From: Catenulispora sp.
GTDB lineage: Bacteria; Actinomycetota; Actinomycetes; Streptomycetales; Catenulisporaceae
Direction: 5' to 3'
Length of the DNA stretch: 33,944 nt
NCBI GenBank assembly: GCA_013362315.1
Contig: JABFWL010000488.1
Span: forward strand, 1 to 33,944
Shown one piece after another: positions 1 to 8,717 of this stretch (within the stretch, counting starts at the first letter, position 1; each line of letters starts with the position of its first letter). Below the pieces are notes generated by a model. That model did no database searches, had not been told where the DNA came from, and worked only from the letters and a program-made list of their open reading frames with translations. The position numbers and the translations under genes were made by a program.

Positions 1-626
1 GTGGTCGCACGCGCCGGCCGCGCGGCAGCAGCCGAGCGAGCCGGCCGGGCCGCCACGCGGGACCGCGACGCGGCCTGCGTGGTCCGCGACTGCATGGTCC
101 GCGACTGCATGGTCCGCGACTGGGTGGTCCGCGACTGCACGGTCCGCTTCGGCGCAGCCACCTTCCGGGTCGGCTTCTTGACCAGCTTCTTGAGCGGCAC
201 ACGCTTGGCCGTGCTCTTCGCCGTGCGCTTGGCCGGTGTGCGCTTGACGGTGCTCTTGGCCGGCGTGCGCTTGACGGCACTCGCCGCCGACGTGCGCCTG
301 GCCGTCGTCGCCGACACCCGCTTGGCCGCGGGCTTCTTGGCCGCCGCCGTCACAGTGGTGCGCCGCTTGGCCGCGGGTTTTCGCGCCGCCGCCGTGACCG
401 TAGCCCGGCGCTTGGCAGGCGTCCGCTTCGCCGCGGCACGGCGCATCCCGGCCTGCTCGGTCGCATCCTCGATCGACCGCACCGCGGTCTGGACCGACCT
501 GATCGCGTTCATCGCCGTGCGCTTGCTGGCGTACCCGATGGACTTGGCGATCGCCGCACCGTTCCCGGCGATCATCTCGAAGCTGTACTTCCCTCCGCGT
601 TTACGAAGGACAAATTTCGTAGGCAT
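1..626 (-). CDS. YegP/DUF1508-domain protein with histone-H1-like basic tail (3' end outside window)
   Basis: The reading frame runs leftward from ATG at 626 and is still open at base 1, so at least 208 residues are present and the C-terminus is missing. An AGGAGG ribosome site lies 5 nt upstream (plus-strand 632-637). Residues 1-50 (MPTKFVLRKRGGKYSFEMIA..., then GYASKRTAMNAIRSV) match the short YegP/DUF1508 fold seen in small bacterial proteins of unknown role. From about residue 65 the protein becomes an Ala/Lys/Arg/Pro-rich tail with AAKRTPAKR, KKPAAKR and VKRTPAKS units, like the tails of actinobacterial HU/HupB and histone H1. Near the visible end are four copies of a QSRT(T/M) pentad. 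I infer a nucleoid- or DNA-associated protein. The tail supports nucleic-acid binding; the role of the YegP part is unknown. The gene is divergent from the Jet operon. Confidence 0.8.
   Translation of the reverse strand, partial: MPTKFVLRKRGGKYSFEMIAGNGAAIAKSIGYASKRTAMNAIRSVQTAVRSIEDATEQAGMRRAAAKRTPAKRRATVTAAARKPAAKRRTTVTAAAKKPAAKRVSATTARRTSAASAVKRTPAKSTVKRTPAKRTAKSTAKRVPLKKLVKKPTRKVAAPKRTVQSRTTQSRTMQSRTMQSRTTQAASRSRVAARPARSAAAARPARAT
81..140. repeat. 15-bp tandem repeat (4 copies) inside the basic-tail gene
   Basis: Four head-to-tail copies of a 15-bp unit (ggtccgcgactgcat and close variants) lie at 81-95, 96-110, 111-125 and 126-140. The unit length keeps frame, so copy-number change would lengthen or shorten the QSRT(T/M) pentad array without breaking the gene. 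Confidence 0.85.
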
Positions 627-639
627 CTCGGCCTCCTAG

Positions 640-1256
640 CTGACGGAGCCGGCTTGTTTACCGAACGTGATCCGTCAATTCACGGTCACATTCCTCCGGC
701 CTCCGCGCATCAAATCGGCGCCCCGATCCCGTTCCCAAAACAGCCGCCGACCGAATCCAGCCGCCCGAAAAACCCGACGCGCCCGCGACGCCATCGGAGG
801 ACGCAACCGGATTCCCTTACGCCACAACGGATTCCGACGGTCCATAAGCACCCTGATTAAACTCAGGCGGCCCAAGTGGTCCGTTTTTTCGGTCGACGAC
901 TTCGTCTTCAGCAGCCGTACCACCAGTGGAGTATTCCGACCGGACACGCCTTGACATCAAGAGTCAGGAAAGTCCCGAAAAGGTCGATCGCCGGCCGCCT
1001 CGCGGTCAGGCGCGCGGCCCAGTCAGCCGCAGCAAGCCCCTGCGAACCCCGCGATGAGACTGCGCTTCAAGGCATCTCAGGACACCGCACCGGCATGCTG
1101 GAGCTCTGCTCCACCTTCGCGCACGCTCGAAAAAGATGGGAACCACGCTCAGCCGCTGCGCTGATCGGGTGACGCATATCGCCATACAGCCTGAGTTATC
1201 CACAGCCTCCCGAATCGTTCTTGCTGCCAGCCGGGCCCGGCTCGGACAGTTGATCC
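640..1256. other. Long intergenic region between divergent genes
   Basis: About 600 bp separate the divergent basic-tail gene and jetA. Base composition is visibly less GC-rich than in the flanking genes, and the short open frames here have no recognisable protein content. It should hold the promoters of both transcription units. A TTGACA hexamer is present near 950 without a convincing -10 partner. A consensus DnaA-box 9-mer occurs at 1196-1204. No RNA gene or mobile-element end was recognised. Confidence 0.6.
1196..1204 (+). promoter_or_regulatory. Single DnaA-box-like 9-mer upstream of jetA
   Basis: TTATCCACA is an exact match to the classical DnaA-box consensus and sits 52 nt before the jetA start. 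Only one copy was noticed, with no cluster, so this is not an origin. Six of its nine bases are A/T, which makes a chance match uncommon but not impossible in DNA of this composition. Confidence 0.35.
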
Positions 1257-3032
1257 ATGAAACACGCTCAGCTTGGTGCACTCACCGCCGTGGACGGCGC
1301 CGCACGCCACTCGGCGCGCGAGGCCGACGTGCCGCCGCCACAGCCGTTCGCCTACCTCGGCACGCCGAACGCCGAGCTGTACGCGGCGATCCTCAGCGTG
1401 TTCGCGCTGGCTAAGCAGCGCTTCACCGTCCATGTGCGGCCCGAGGACGTCCTGGCCGACTGGCCGCGTGAAGCCGATCAAGCCGACCGCACTAGCCCAC
1501 CCGGCCAGCTCCCCCACGCCGCGCTCCTTCCCGACGCGGAGGCGCTCGTCCAGGCGCTCGACAAGCTCGTCGAGTGGGGCAACCTGCGCTCGGACGCCGA
1601 CACCGGGCGGGTGACCACGGTCGAGGATTTCCACCGCGCCCGGAAGATCTACCGGCTGACCCGGCATGGCCAGGCCGCCCTGACCGCGATCGATCACTAT
1701 GAGCAAGCCCTCGGCCGGCGTGGCCGCCTGCAGACGGTGGCCCTGGCCGACATCGCCGAGCAGCTGACCGCGCTCCTGGTCCACGCCGAAGCCTCGGCGC
1801 CGACCCGACGTCTGCCGCCACCGCCGTTTGCCGGAGCGCCACCCGTCGCGGCGCCACCCGCGGCGGCGCCGATGGACCATGCCGCTGTCGGCCTGCTGCT
1901 GTTCGCGCTCACCGAGCGGTTCACCGGCCTCGCCGACAACGCTGAAGCGTTCATGTCCTCGCTGCGCCGCGCCGTGGACTTCCACGACGGCGACGAGGAG
2001 GCGTTCCTGGCCTACAAGGACCGGTTGATCGAGTACATCGACAAGTTCATCGCCGACCTCGCCAATCGAGGTGCGCAGATCGCCGGTCTGATCGAGCGGA
2101 TCGAGACGACGGGTATGGGACGGATCCTGGCTGCCGTGGCACGCCGGGACGCGGTGGACGCGGTTCCCGACCGTGATGCGGATACCGGCGCCCCCGACCG
2201 CTACGCCGCGGCCGTCCACGCCGCGAGCCGGGACTGGGAGAACCGCTGGCGCGGGCTGCGCGAGTGGTTCGTCAGCACCGGCAGCCGGCGTCCGTCGCAG
2301 TCCCGTCTGCTGCGCAACGCCGCGGTCAGCGGCATCACGAACCTGGTGAACACCGTGGCCGCGCTCAACGAACGCCGCGGCGGGCGGTCTGACCGGTCAG
2401 CCGACCTGCGCGCCCTGGCCCGCTTCTTCGCCCAGGCTCCGGACGATGCCGCCGCGCATCGCCTGTGGCGGACGGCTTTCGCGCTGACCCCGGCCCGCCA
2501 CTTGACCGTCGACGCTCGAACCGAGGACAGGTGGGCGGCGGCCGAGTATCCGCCGGGTACCCCCTGGGCGGATGCCGAGCCGCTGCTGATCAGCCCCCGG
2601 CTGCGCGAGACCGGCTCCTACGAGCGCCGCGGCGGCCCGAATCAGGCGATCGACCGGGGCGTCGGCCGCAGGCTGCTGTCGACCAGAGCGGAGCGGGAGG
2701 CTGCTGAGCTCGCCGGGGTTCGCCGCGGGCTGGCCACCGACGGACCCGTGCTGTTGTCGGAGTTGGCCGGGCCGGACGGCCTCGACCCCGGAAGGTTCCG
2801 GCTCTTGTTGTCAGTTCTCGGCGACGCGCTGGCCGCACGTCGCCCCGGCACCGCCCCGACCACTGTCACGACCGTCACCAGCGGCGATGGCTCGATGGAG
2901 ATCCGCCTCGGGCTCGTCGCCGGTGACCGGATCATCACCGTGCCCACCACGAACGGCGTCCTGTCCGGCCCAGAACATGTCGTAGACATCGTGGATCTCA
3001 CCGCACGCGAGCACGGAGCGGCGGCACGATGA
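1257..3032 (+). CDS. jetA: Wadjet-type JetA, TIGR02677/DUF2397 family
   Basis: A 591-aa soluble protein and the first gene of a coupled three-gene operon. Near the N-terminus PFAYLGTPNAELYAAILSVF is typical of the TIGR02677 (DUF2397) start. Near the C-terminus PWADAEPLLISPRLRETGSY, followed by an Arg-rich NQAIDRGVGRRLL stretch, is the other conserved block. In Wadjet systems JetA is the kleisin-like subunit of an SMC-related complex that recognises circular plasmid DNA and extrudes it for cleavage. The ATG at 1257 has only a weak ribosome site upstream (GGAC), but the conserved domain begins soon after, so the start is reasonable. The stop overlaps the jetB start in an ATGA (3029-3032). The family call is strong; the role here is inferred from family and gene order. 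Confidence 0.88.
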   Translation: MKHAQLGALTAVDGAARHSAREADVPPPQPFAYLGTPNAELYAAILSVFALAKQRFTVHVRPEDVLADWPREADQADRTSPPGQLPHAALLPDAEALVQALDKLVEWGNLRSDADTGRVTTVEDFHRARKIYRLTRHGQAALTAIDHYEQALGRRGRLQTVALADIAEQLTALLVHAEASAPTRRLPPPPFAGAPPVAAPPAAAPMDHAAVGLLLFALTERFTGLADNAEAFMSSLRRAVDFHDGDEEAFLAYKDRLIEYIDKFIADLANRGAQIAGLIERIETTGMGRILAAVARRDAVDAVPDRDADTGAPDRYAAAVHAASRDWENRWRGLREWFVSTGSRRPSQSRLLRNAAVSGITNLVNTVAALNERRGGRSDRSADLRALARFFAQAPDDAAAHRLWRTAFALTPARHLTVDARTEDRWAAAEYPPGTPWADAEPLLISPRLRETGSYERRGGPNQAIDRGVGRRLLSTRAEREAAELAGVRRGLATDGPVLLSELAGPDGLDPGRFRLLLSVLGDALAARRPGTAPTTVTTVTSGDGSMEIRLGLVAGDRIITVPTTNGVLSGPEHVVDIVDLTAREHGAAAR

Positions 3033-4333
3033 CCACGACGACACTCGCGCCGCCACCGCCACCGCCACCGCCACCAGCACCAGCACCAGCACCAGCGCTG
3101 GCACCGGCCACGGCAACGGCACCCAGACCGGCACCAAGACTGGCGCCCACACCCCCACCAACACCCGACCACGACCTCGAACGCCGCCGCGCGGCCCGCG
3201 CCCTACTGGCCCGGCCCTTGCTCACCGCGCGCGACGACGACTTCCGCCTGGTCCGCAGGCACGTCGCCGAGTTGGCGGGCTGGTTCGCCGACCAGGCCGG
3301 CTGGCGGCTGACCGTGGACGCCGGGACGGCACGGCTGCTCAAGAAGCCGGCCGCACTGGACGATGCGACTCGGCCGGCCCGCGCCCCGAAGACCAAGGTC
3401 CCGTTCACCCGCCGTCGCTACGTTCTACTGTGCCTCGCCCTGGCCGTGTTGGAGCGTTCGGATTCGCAGATCACGCTCGGCCGGCTTGCCGAAGGCGTGC
3501 TGACCGGCGCGACCGATCCGGCACTGGCGCAGGCCGGAATCACGTTCGGCATGGCCCGCCGTGAGGAGCGCGCGGACCTGGTGGCCGTAGTCAGACTTCT
3601 GCTGTCCTGGGACGTGCTGACCCGAGTGCAGGGCGACGAAGACGCCTTCGTCGCCGACGGCGGCAACGACGTGCTCTACGACCTCGACCGCCGGGTCAGC
3701 GGCGGCTTGCTCGCCACCTCCCGCGGCGCGTCCACGGTGACCGCGACCTCCTTCACCGAACGCCTGGCCGTGCTGGCCGCCGAACCGCTACCGGAGACGG
3801 AGGACCTGCGCCTGCGTTCCCTGCGACACGCGATGACTCGCCGTCTGCTGGACGACCCGGTCGTCTACTACGCCGAGCTGACCGAAGCCGAACGCGCCTA
3901 CCTGGTGAGCCAGCGGGTCGGCATCACCCGCCGCATCGCCGAGTTCACCGGCCTGGTCCCGGAGCTGCGCGCCGAGGGCATCGCCATGGCCGACCCCGAT
4001 GACACGCTCACCGACGTCCACCTGCCCGAGCCGGGTACCGACGGCCACGTCACGCTGCTGATCGCGACCATGATCGCCACCGACGGCATCGCGCCTACCG
4101 TGCGGGATCTCACCCGCTTCGTCCAAACACAGGCCAAGGTGCACGCCTCGCACTGGCGGAAGACCGCGACCGCTCCAGGCGCCGCCGCAGACCTCGCCGA
4201 GCAGGCCGTCACCACGCTTGAGGCACTGAAGCTCGTTGTCCGCATCCCGGACGACCACGGCCAGACCCGGATCCACCCGCGGTCGGCGCTAATGCGTTTC
4301 GCTGTGGCCGAACCCACCATCAAGAAGGCCTGA
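3029..4333 (+). CDS. jetB: Wadjet-type JetB, TIGR02678/DUF2398 family, with proline-rich N-terminus
   Basis: A 434-aa protein translationally coupled to jetA. Residues 1-50 are a low-complexity Pro/Ala/Thr segment encoded by hexanucleotide repeats. From about residue 50 the sequence is TIGR02678-like: an ARALLARPLLTARDDDFRLV block, LAGWFADQAGWRL, then KVPFTRRRYVLLCLALAVLE and LLSWDVLTRVQGDEDAFV. This is the KITE-like winged-helix partner of the SMC subunit in Wadjet-type complexes. jetC starts 2 nt after its stop. The Pro/Ala head is probably a lineage-specific flexible extension; the true start could lie internally, but the ATGA overlap favours the annotated one. Family call strong, function inferred. 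Confidence 0.87.
   Translation: MTTTTLAPPPPPPPPPAPAPAPALAPATATAPRPAPRLAPTPPPTPDHDLERRRAARALLARPLLTARDDDFRLVRRHVAELAGWFADQAGWRLTVDAGTARLLKKPAALDDATRPARAPKTKVPFTRRRYVLLCLALAVLERSDSQITLGRLAEGVLTGATDPALAQAGITFGMARREERADLVAVVRLLLSWDVLTRVQGDEDAFVADGGNDVLYDLDRRVSGGLLATSRGASTVTATSFTERLAVLAAEPLPETEDLRLRSLRHAMTRRLLDDPVVYYAELTEAERAYLVSQRVGITRRIAEFTGLVPELRAEGIAMADPDDTLTDVHLPEPGTDGHVTLLIATMIATDGIAPTVRDLTRFVQTQAKVHASHWRKTATAPGAAADLAEQAVTTLEALKLVVRIPDDHGQTRIHPRSALMRFAVAEPTIKKA
3052..3093 (+). repeat. Hexanucleotide repeat coding the JetB Pro/Ala head
   Basis: Four GCCACC units (3052-3075) are followed by three AGCACC units (3076-3093). The six-base period stays in frame, so expansion or contraction would change only the length of the Pro/Ala tract. 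Confidence 0.85.
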
Positions 4334-4335
4334 GC

Positions 4336-7300
4336 ATGTCCGTGACCGTCCCGACGACGCTTGCGGCGCCTGAGCTCCCAGTGCCCGGCCGTGACCGTTG
4401 GCAGCCACTGCGTGCGGGCCTGATCGACGTGTTCTACTACGACGCCGAGGAGTTCCGGTTCCACGACGGCCGGCTGCTGCTGCGCGGCAACAACGGCACC
4501 GGCAAGTCCAAGGTCCTGGCGCTCACGCTGCCGTTCCTGCTGGATGGCGAACTCATCCCGTCCCGAGTCGAACCCGACGGGGACCGCGCCAAGCGCATGG
4601 AGTGGAATCTCCTGCTCGGCGACAAGCATCCGCACGACGAACGTCTGGGTTACACCTGGCTGGAATTCGGCCGTGTCGGAGATGACGGCATCGCGCACTA
4701 CCGCACGGTCGGCTGCGGCCTGAAGGCGGTCCGGGGCCGGGGCATCGCCGACCACTGGTTCTTCGTCACTGACCGGCGCGTCGGACCGGATCTGCCGTTA
4801 CGCAACGAACACCGCGTCTCGTACTCCCGCAAGATGCTCGAGGAGAAGATCGGCACGCACGCAGTTTTCACCACCGCGAAGGCCTACCGGCGCGCGGTCG
4901 ACGAAGCGCTGTTCGGCCTCGGGACCGGTCGTTATGAGGCTCTGGTCGCCTTGCTGATCCAGCTGCGGCAGCCGCAGTTGTCGAGGAAACCGGACGAGAG
5001 ACTGCTGTCGAACGCACTCACGGAGGCGCTGCCACCGCTGGCGGACGGTCTCATCGGCGAGATCGCCGAGGCTTTCCGCGGCTTGCAGGACGAACGCGAC
5101 GCCTTGGCCGCACTGACCGAGGCTCAGCGTACCGCTTCGGCGTTTTTGGCCCATTACCGCCGCTACAGCCGGGTCGCGACCAAGCGCACGGCTGCCGGGG
5201 TGCGACAGGCACAGAGCAGGTACGAGCAGTTGGGCCGCGACGTCGGGGCAGCGACCGCATTACGGGACCGGGCGCATACCACCGTCACCGCCGCCGAGGA
5301 GGAACTGGCCCGACTCGACGAGCAGAAGGCTCTGCTCAGCGCGCAGAAGGATGCTCTGAACCGCGATCCCGCGATGGACGCCGCCCGCGAGGTCGAGCGG
5401 CTGGCGCAATCCGCCAAGGCGCTGGCCGGCGTGGCTGACAGTCGTCAGAAAGACCGGCATCGAGCCTTGCAGGACACCCAGAAGTGGTCGGCGCGCGCCG
5501 AGCAGGAACGCGCCGACGCCGACGCCGACATTGCCGCTGTCGAGGATCTGTACCAGGTGGCGGGCAGCGCGGCCGAGGCTGCCGGTATCGATCACACCGC
5601 AGTCCGTGCCGCGCTCGCGGCAGCCGAGACTGCCGCGGAAGAGGTCGCGGCACCGGCCCGGACGGCCGCAGACTCGCTGATCCGCAATCGGCGGCAGGCG
5701 ATCAGTGGCCTTCGCGACCTGCACAACACCGCCGAGGCCACTGCGCGCGCGCTCGGAGCCGCGCGGGCGGCTGCCGAGGTGGCTGCGGGCGAGGCGACCG
5801 CTGCCGCCGAACGCGCATCGGCCGCAGCCGACGCCGTGGTGCACGACGGCCAGTCCCTGGTGGTCGCGTGGGAGTCATGGAGCGCCGGGTGCGCCGAGAT
5901 CGTCGTGCCCGTCCGGGATGCGGCGCTGTCCGAACTCGAGCTGTGGATCACGACCGTCGAAGGACCGAATCCGATGGCGCGCCGAGCCGAGATGGCCGCC
6001 AGGCGGCATGAGGCGCAGCTGAATCGCCGCGTCGCGGACATCGACAGCCGCCGAAAGCGGGTCGAGGCGCAGCGGGCGGCACTCAGCGAGGAGATCATTC
6101 GGCTGGAACGAGGACATCACGACGCTCCACCGATTCCCCACCCCCGCGACCCGCAGATCCGCGGTAATCGGCCCGGTGCGCCGTTGTGGAAGGTAGTGGA
6201 CTTCCATGAGCAGGTCTCCAGTGCCGACCGAGCCGGGATTGAAGCTGCGCTCGAAGCGGCAGGGCTCTTGGACGCCTGGATCGCCCCGGACGGCCGGCTG
6301 CTCGACGCCGTCGGCGACACCGTTGTGGCGCCGATGGGAGCCGCGCCGGACGTAGGCCTGGGCGCCGCCCTGCGCCCCGCGATCGACGCGGGCGATCCAC
6401 AGGCCGCCGCACTGTCCGAGGCGGTTGTCGCCTCGGTTTTGGCGGGGATCGGCGTTGTCGCGAGCAGAACCGCCGAGCCGAGCGGTCACACCTGGGTCGG
6501 CGCCGACGGGCGCTTCCGTCTCGGTGCGCTGCGCGGCGCCTGGCACAAGGGATCGGCTCGCCACATCGGGGCGGGTGCCCGCGAGGCCGCGCGGCGGGCA
6601 CGCCTGGTCGAGCTCGAAGACCGGGCCGCGCGGCTTGACGCGGATATCAGTGTGCTGGCCGGCGAGTCGAACACGATCTCTCGGCGGCTGGGCACCGTCG
6701 CCAACGAACTCCTCGCTCAGCCGTCCGACGCCATGCTCCGCGACTCCCATGTCCGCTCAGCGGAGCACCTTGAGGCGGCTCGGACCGCCGCCACTCGATG
6801 TGCGGAAGCTACGGCAGCCGCCGAAGTCGCCAGCCGGGTCGCCGACGAGGCTGCCGCATCCCTCCTCGCCTTCGCCGAGGACACCCGCCTCCCGCATGAG
6901 GCGGCAGCGCTGGACGCCGTCGTCGAGGCCCTGAACGACTACCGGAACGCCCTTTGCGAGCTGTGGCCCGCACTGACGGCGGCGCGGCGTTCCACCGCGC
7001 GTGCCGCCGGGGCCGAGAACGAACACCGGCTGGCCACCGCGCGTCTGACCGAGGCCGAGGCGGCGGAAGTCGCAGCCCGGCACGCCGCCGAAGCGGCCGC
7101 CGAGGAGCACCGCACTGTGCGCGCGATGTCCGGCGCGGCGGTGGAAGAGCTCTACCACCGTCTCTTCGAGGCGCGCACCGCGCTCACAGCGGTGGAGGCC
7201 GCCGCGTCGTCCGCCGGTTCACGGCGCGAGCAGGCGCTCAAGGAGCGCGAACGCGCCGAGGGCCGTCTTCAGCAGCTGCAAGACACCATCGCCGAGGCGA

Positions 7301-8508
7301 TCGCCGTCCGCGAAGAGGCCATCGCCGCGCTGCGCCGGCTCACCGCCGCCGGGCTGCTCACCGTCGCCCTGCCGGAGCTGGAGCATCCCGACCCGGCTGA
7401 GCCTTGGGTCCCGGCCCCGGCCGTGGCCCTCGCCCGCTCCGCCGATGCCGCATTGTCAGCCCTCGACGACAGCGACAGCGCCTGGGAACGCGTCCAGCAG
7501 CACGTCTCCCGCGAGCAACAGGAACTGTCCGGAGCCCTGGCCCGCCACGGCCACCAGGCCGCCATGGTCCTTTCGCAGGACGGCTTGATGGTGGTGGAGG
7601 TCCTGTTCGCCGGGCGCGTGCAGGACGTGCCGTCGTTGGCCGCCGCCTTGGACACGGAGGTGGCTCAGCGCGGCCGTCTGCTGTCGGCCAAGGAGCGGGA
7701 ACTGCTCGAGAACCACCTGGTCGGCGAGGTCGCCGGGGCCCTGCAGGAGTTGCTCACCGAGGCTGAGAGCACCGTGGCCGCCATGAACCGGGACCTGGAG
7801 TCCCGTCCCACGTCCACCGGCATGGCGCTACGCCTGGTCTGGCGCACTTCCAAGAGCGCACCCGAGGGGCTGCAAGCAGTCCGGGCCCGCCTGCTCCGCA
7901 AGGCGGTGGATGCCTGGAGCCCGGCCGACCGCGCCGCAGTAGGCGACTTCCTCCAGCGCCGCATCGCCGACGACCGCGCCGCCAACCCGGCCGACACCTG
8001 GCACGACCAACTGGCCCGCGCCCTCGACTACCGCGCCTGGCACACCTTCACCATCGAGCGCCGCACCGACGGCGCCTGGACCTCCGCCACCGGCCCCGCC
8101 TCCGGCGGCGAACGCGTCCTGGCCGCCTCAGTACCCCTGTTCGCCGCAGCATCCGCGCACTACTCCTCCGGCCACCCGCACGCCCCCCGCCTGATCGCCC
8201 TCGACGAGGCCTTCGCCGGCGTCGACGACGACTCCCGCGCCAAGTGCCTCGGCCTCCTGGCAGCCTTCGACCTGGACGTCATCATGACCTCCGAACGCGA
8301 ATGGGCCTGCTACCCCACCGTCCCCGCCATCGCCATCGCGCAACTCACCCGCCACGAAGGCGTCGACGCCATCCTCGTCACCCCCTGGCGCTGGAACGGA
8401 CTCAACCGCGCCAGCACACCCCGTCCTGACCCATACCTGCCACCCCGCCTTCCCACCGGCACCACCCCGCCGTCCGCCGAACCCGACCCGACTTTGTTCG
8501 ATGCGTGA
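4336..8508 (+). CDS. jetC: Wadjet-type JetC, SMC/Rad50-like ATPase, TIGR02680 family
   Basis: A 1390-aa SMC-like ATPase. The N-terminal head has a Walker A loop GNNGTGKS at residues 51-58. A long Ala/Glu/Arg-rich region (about 260-1150) has coiled-coil character and is interrupted near 600-720 by a compact Gly-rich segment that may be the hinge. The C-terminal head has an ABC signature SGGER at 1256-1260 and Walker B LIALDEAFAG at 1286-1295 (D1290, E1291). Length and arrangement fit TIGR02680, the motor that loops plasmid DNA in Wadjet-type defence. It is last in the operon; the usual nuclease gene jetD (TIGR02679) does not follow. The ATPase residues look intact. Confidence 0.9.
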   Translation: MSVTVPTTLAAPELPVPGRDRWQPLRAGLIDVFYYDAEEFRFHDGRLLLRGNNGTGKSKVLALTLPFLLDGELIPSRVEPDGDRAKRMEWNLLLGDKHPHDERLGYTWLEFGRVGDDGIAHYRTVGCGLKAVRGRGIADHWFFVTDRRVGPDLPLRNEHRVSYSRKMLEEKIGTHAVFTTAKAYRRAVDEALFGLGTGRYEALVALLIQLRQPQLSRKPDERLLSNALTEALPPLADGLIGEIAEAFRGLQDERDALAALTEAQRTASAFLAHYRRYSRVATKRTAAGVRQAQSRYEQLGRDVGAATALRDRAHTTVTAAEEELARLDEQKALLSAQKDALNRDPAMDAAREVERLAQSAKALAGVADSRQKDRHRALQDTQKWSARAEQERADADADIAAVEDLYQVAGSAAEAAGIDHTAVRAALAAAETAAEEVAAPARTAADSLIRNRRQAISGLRDLHNTAEATARALGAARAAAEVAAGEATAAAERASAAADAVVHDGQSLVVAWESWSAGCAEIVVPVRDAALSELELWITTVEGPNPMARRAEMAARRHEAQLNRRVADIDSRRKRVEAQRAALSEEIIRLERGHHDAPPIPHPRDPQIRGNRPGAPLWKVVDFHEQVSSADRAGIEAALEAAGLLDAWIAPDGRLLDAVGDTVVAPMGAAPDVGLGAALRPAIDAGDPQAAALSEAVVASVLAGIGVVASRTAEPSGHTWVGADGRFRLGALRGAWHKGSARHIGAGAREAARRARLVELEDRAARLDADISVLAGESNTISRRLGTVANELLAQPSDAMLRDSHVRSAEHLEAARTAATRCAEATAAAEVASRVADEAAASLLAFAEDTRLPHEAAALDAVVEALNDYRNALCELWPALTAARRSTARAAGAENEHRLATARLTEAEAAEVAARHAAEAAAEEHRTVRAMSGAAVEELYHRLFEARTALTAVEAAASSAGSRREQALKERERAEGRLQQLQDTIAEAIAVREEAIAALRRLTAAGLLTVALPELEHPDPAEPWVPAPAVALARSADAALSALDDSDSAWERVQQHVSREQQELSGALARHGHQAAMVLSQDGLMVVEVLFAGRVQDVPSLAAALDTEVAQRGRLLSAKERELLENHLVGEVAGALQELLTEAESTVAAMNRDLESRPTSTGMALRLVWRTSKSAPEGLQAVRARLLRKAVDAWSPADRAAVGDFLQRRIADDRAANPADTWHDQLARALDYRAWHTFTIERRTDGAWTSATGPASGGERVLAASVPLFAAASAHYSSGHPHAPRLIALDEAFAGVDDDSRAKCLGLLAAFDLDVIMTSEREWACYPTVPAIAIAQLTRHEGVDAILVTPWRWNGLNRASTPRPDPYLPPRLPTGTTPPSAEPDPTLFDA

Positions 8509-8668
8509 CCAGCACGAAAGTCCTGCTAACCACAGGGATGGTCGGAACCAACCTCTAGTCGACCGATCTCGAGACTCAGGCATTCCTGCGGACCCTGGTC
8601 CACCCCTGACATCGGAGCTACACCCGGATTCCTCGCGTTCCTCCAGAAGTGGGCCGCCCGACACGGTC

Positions 8669-8696
8669 GGCCCGCCACCTTCTCCGATGGCGGGCC
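8669..8696. terminator. Hairpin between convergent jetC and the cell-wall-binding gene
   Basis: A perfect 9-bp stem GGCCCGCCA / TGGCGGGCC with a 10-nt loop lies between two convergent genes. There is no T-tract, as is common for high-GC actinobacteria. It would serve jetC on plus and the downstream gene on minus. Confidence 0.6.
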
Positions 8697-8717
8697 CTCA
8701 TCGTCAGCTGCCTCTGT

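Noticed and set aside
675-947. 90-codon minus-strand frame in the jet upstream region
   Set aside because: No ribosome site, no recognisable fold, and base composition unlike the coding genes.
1196-1204. Replication origin suggested by the DnaA box
   Set aside because: Only one box was noticed, with no AT-rich unwinding region and no dnaA, dnaN or plasmid rep gene nearby.
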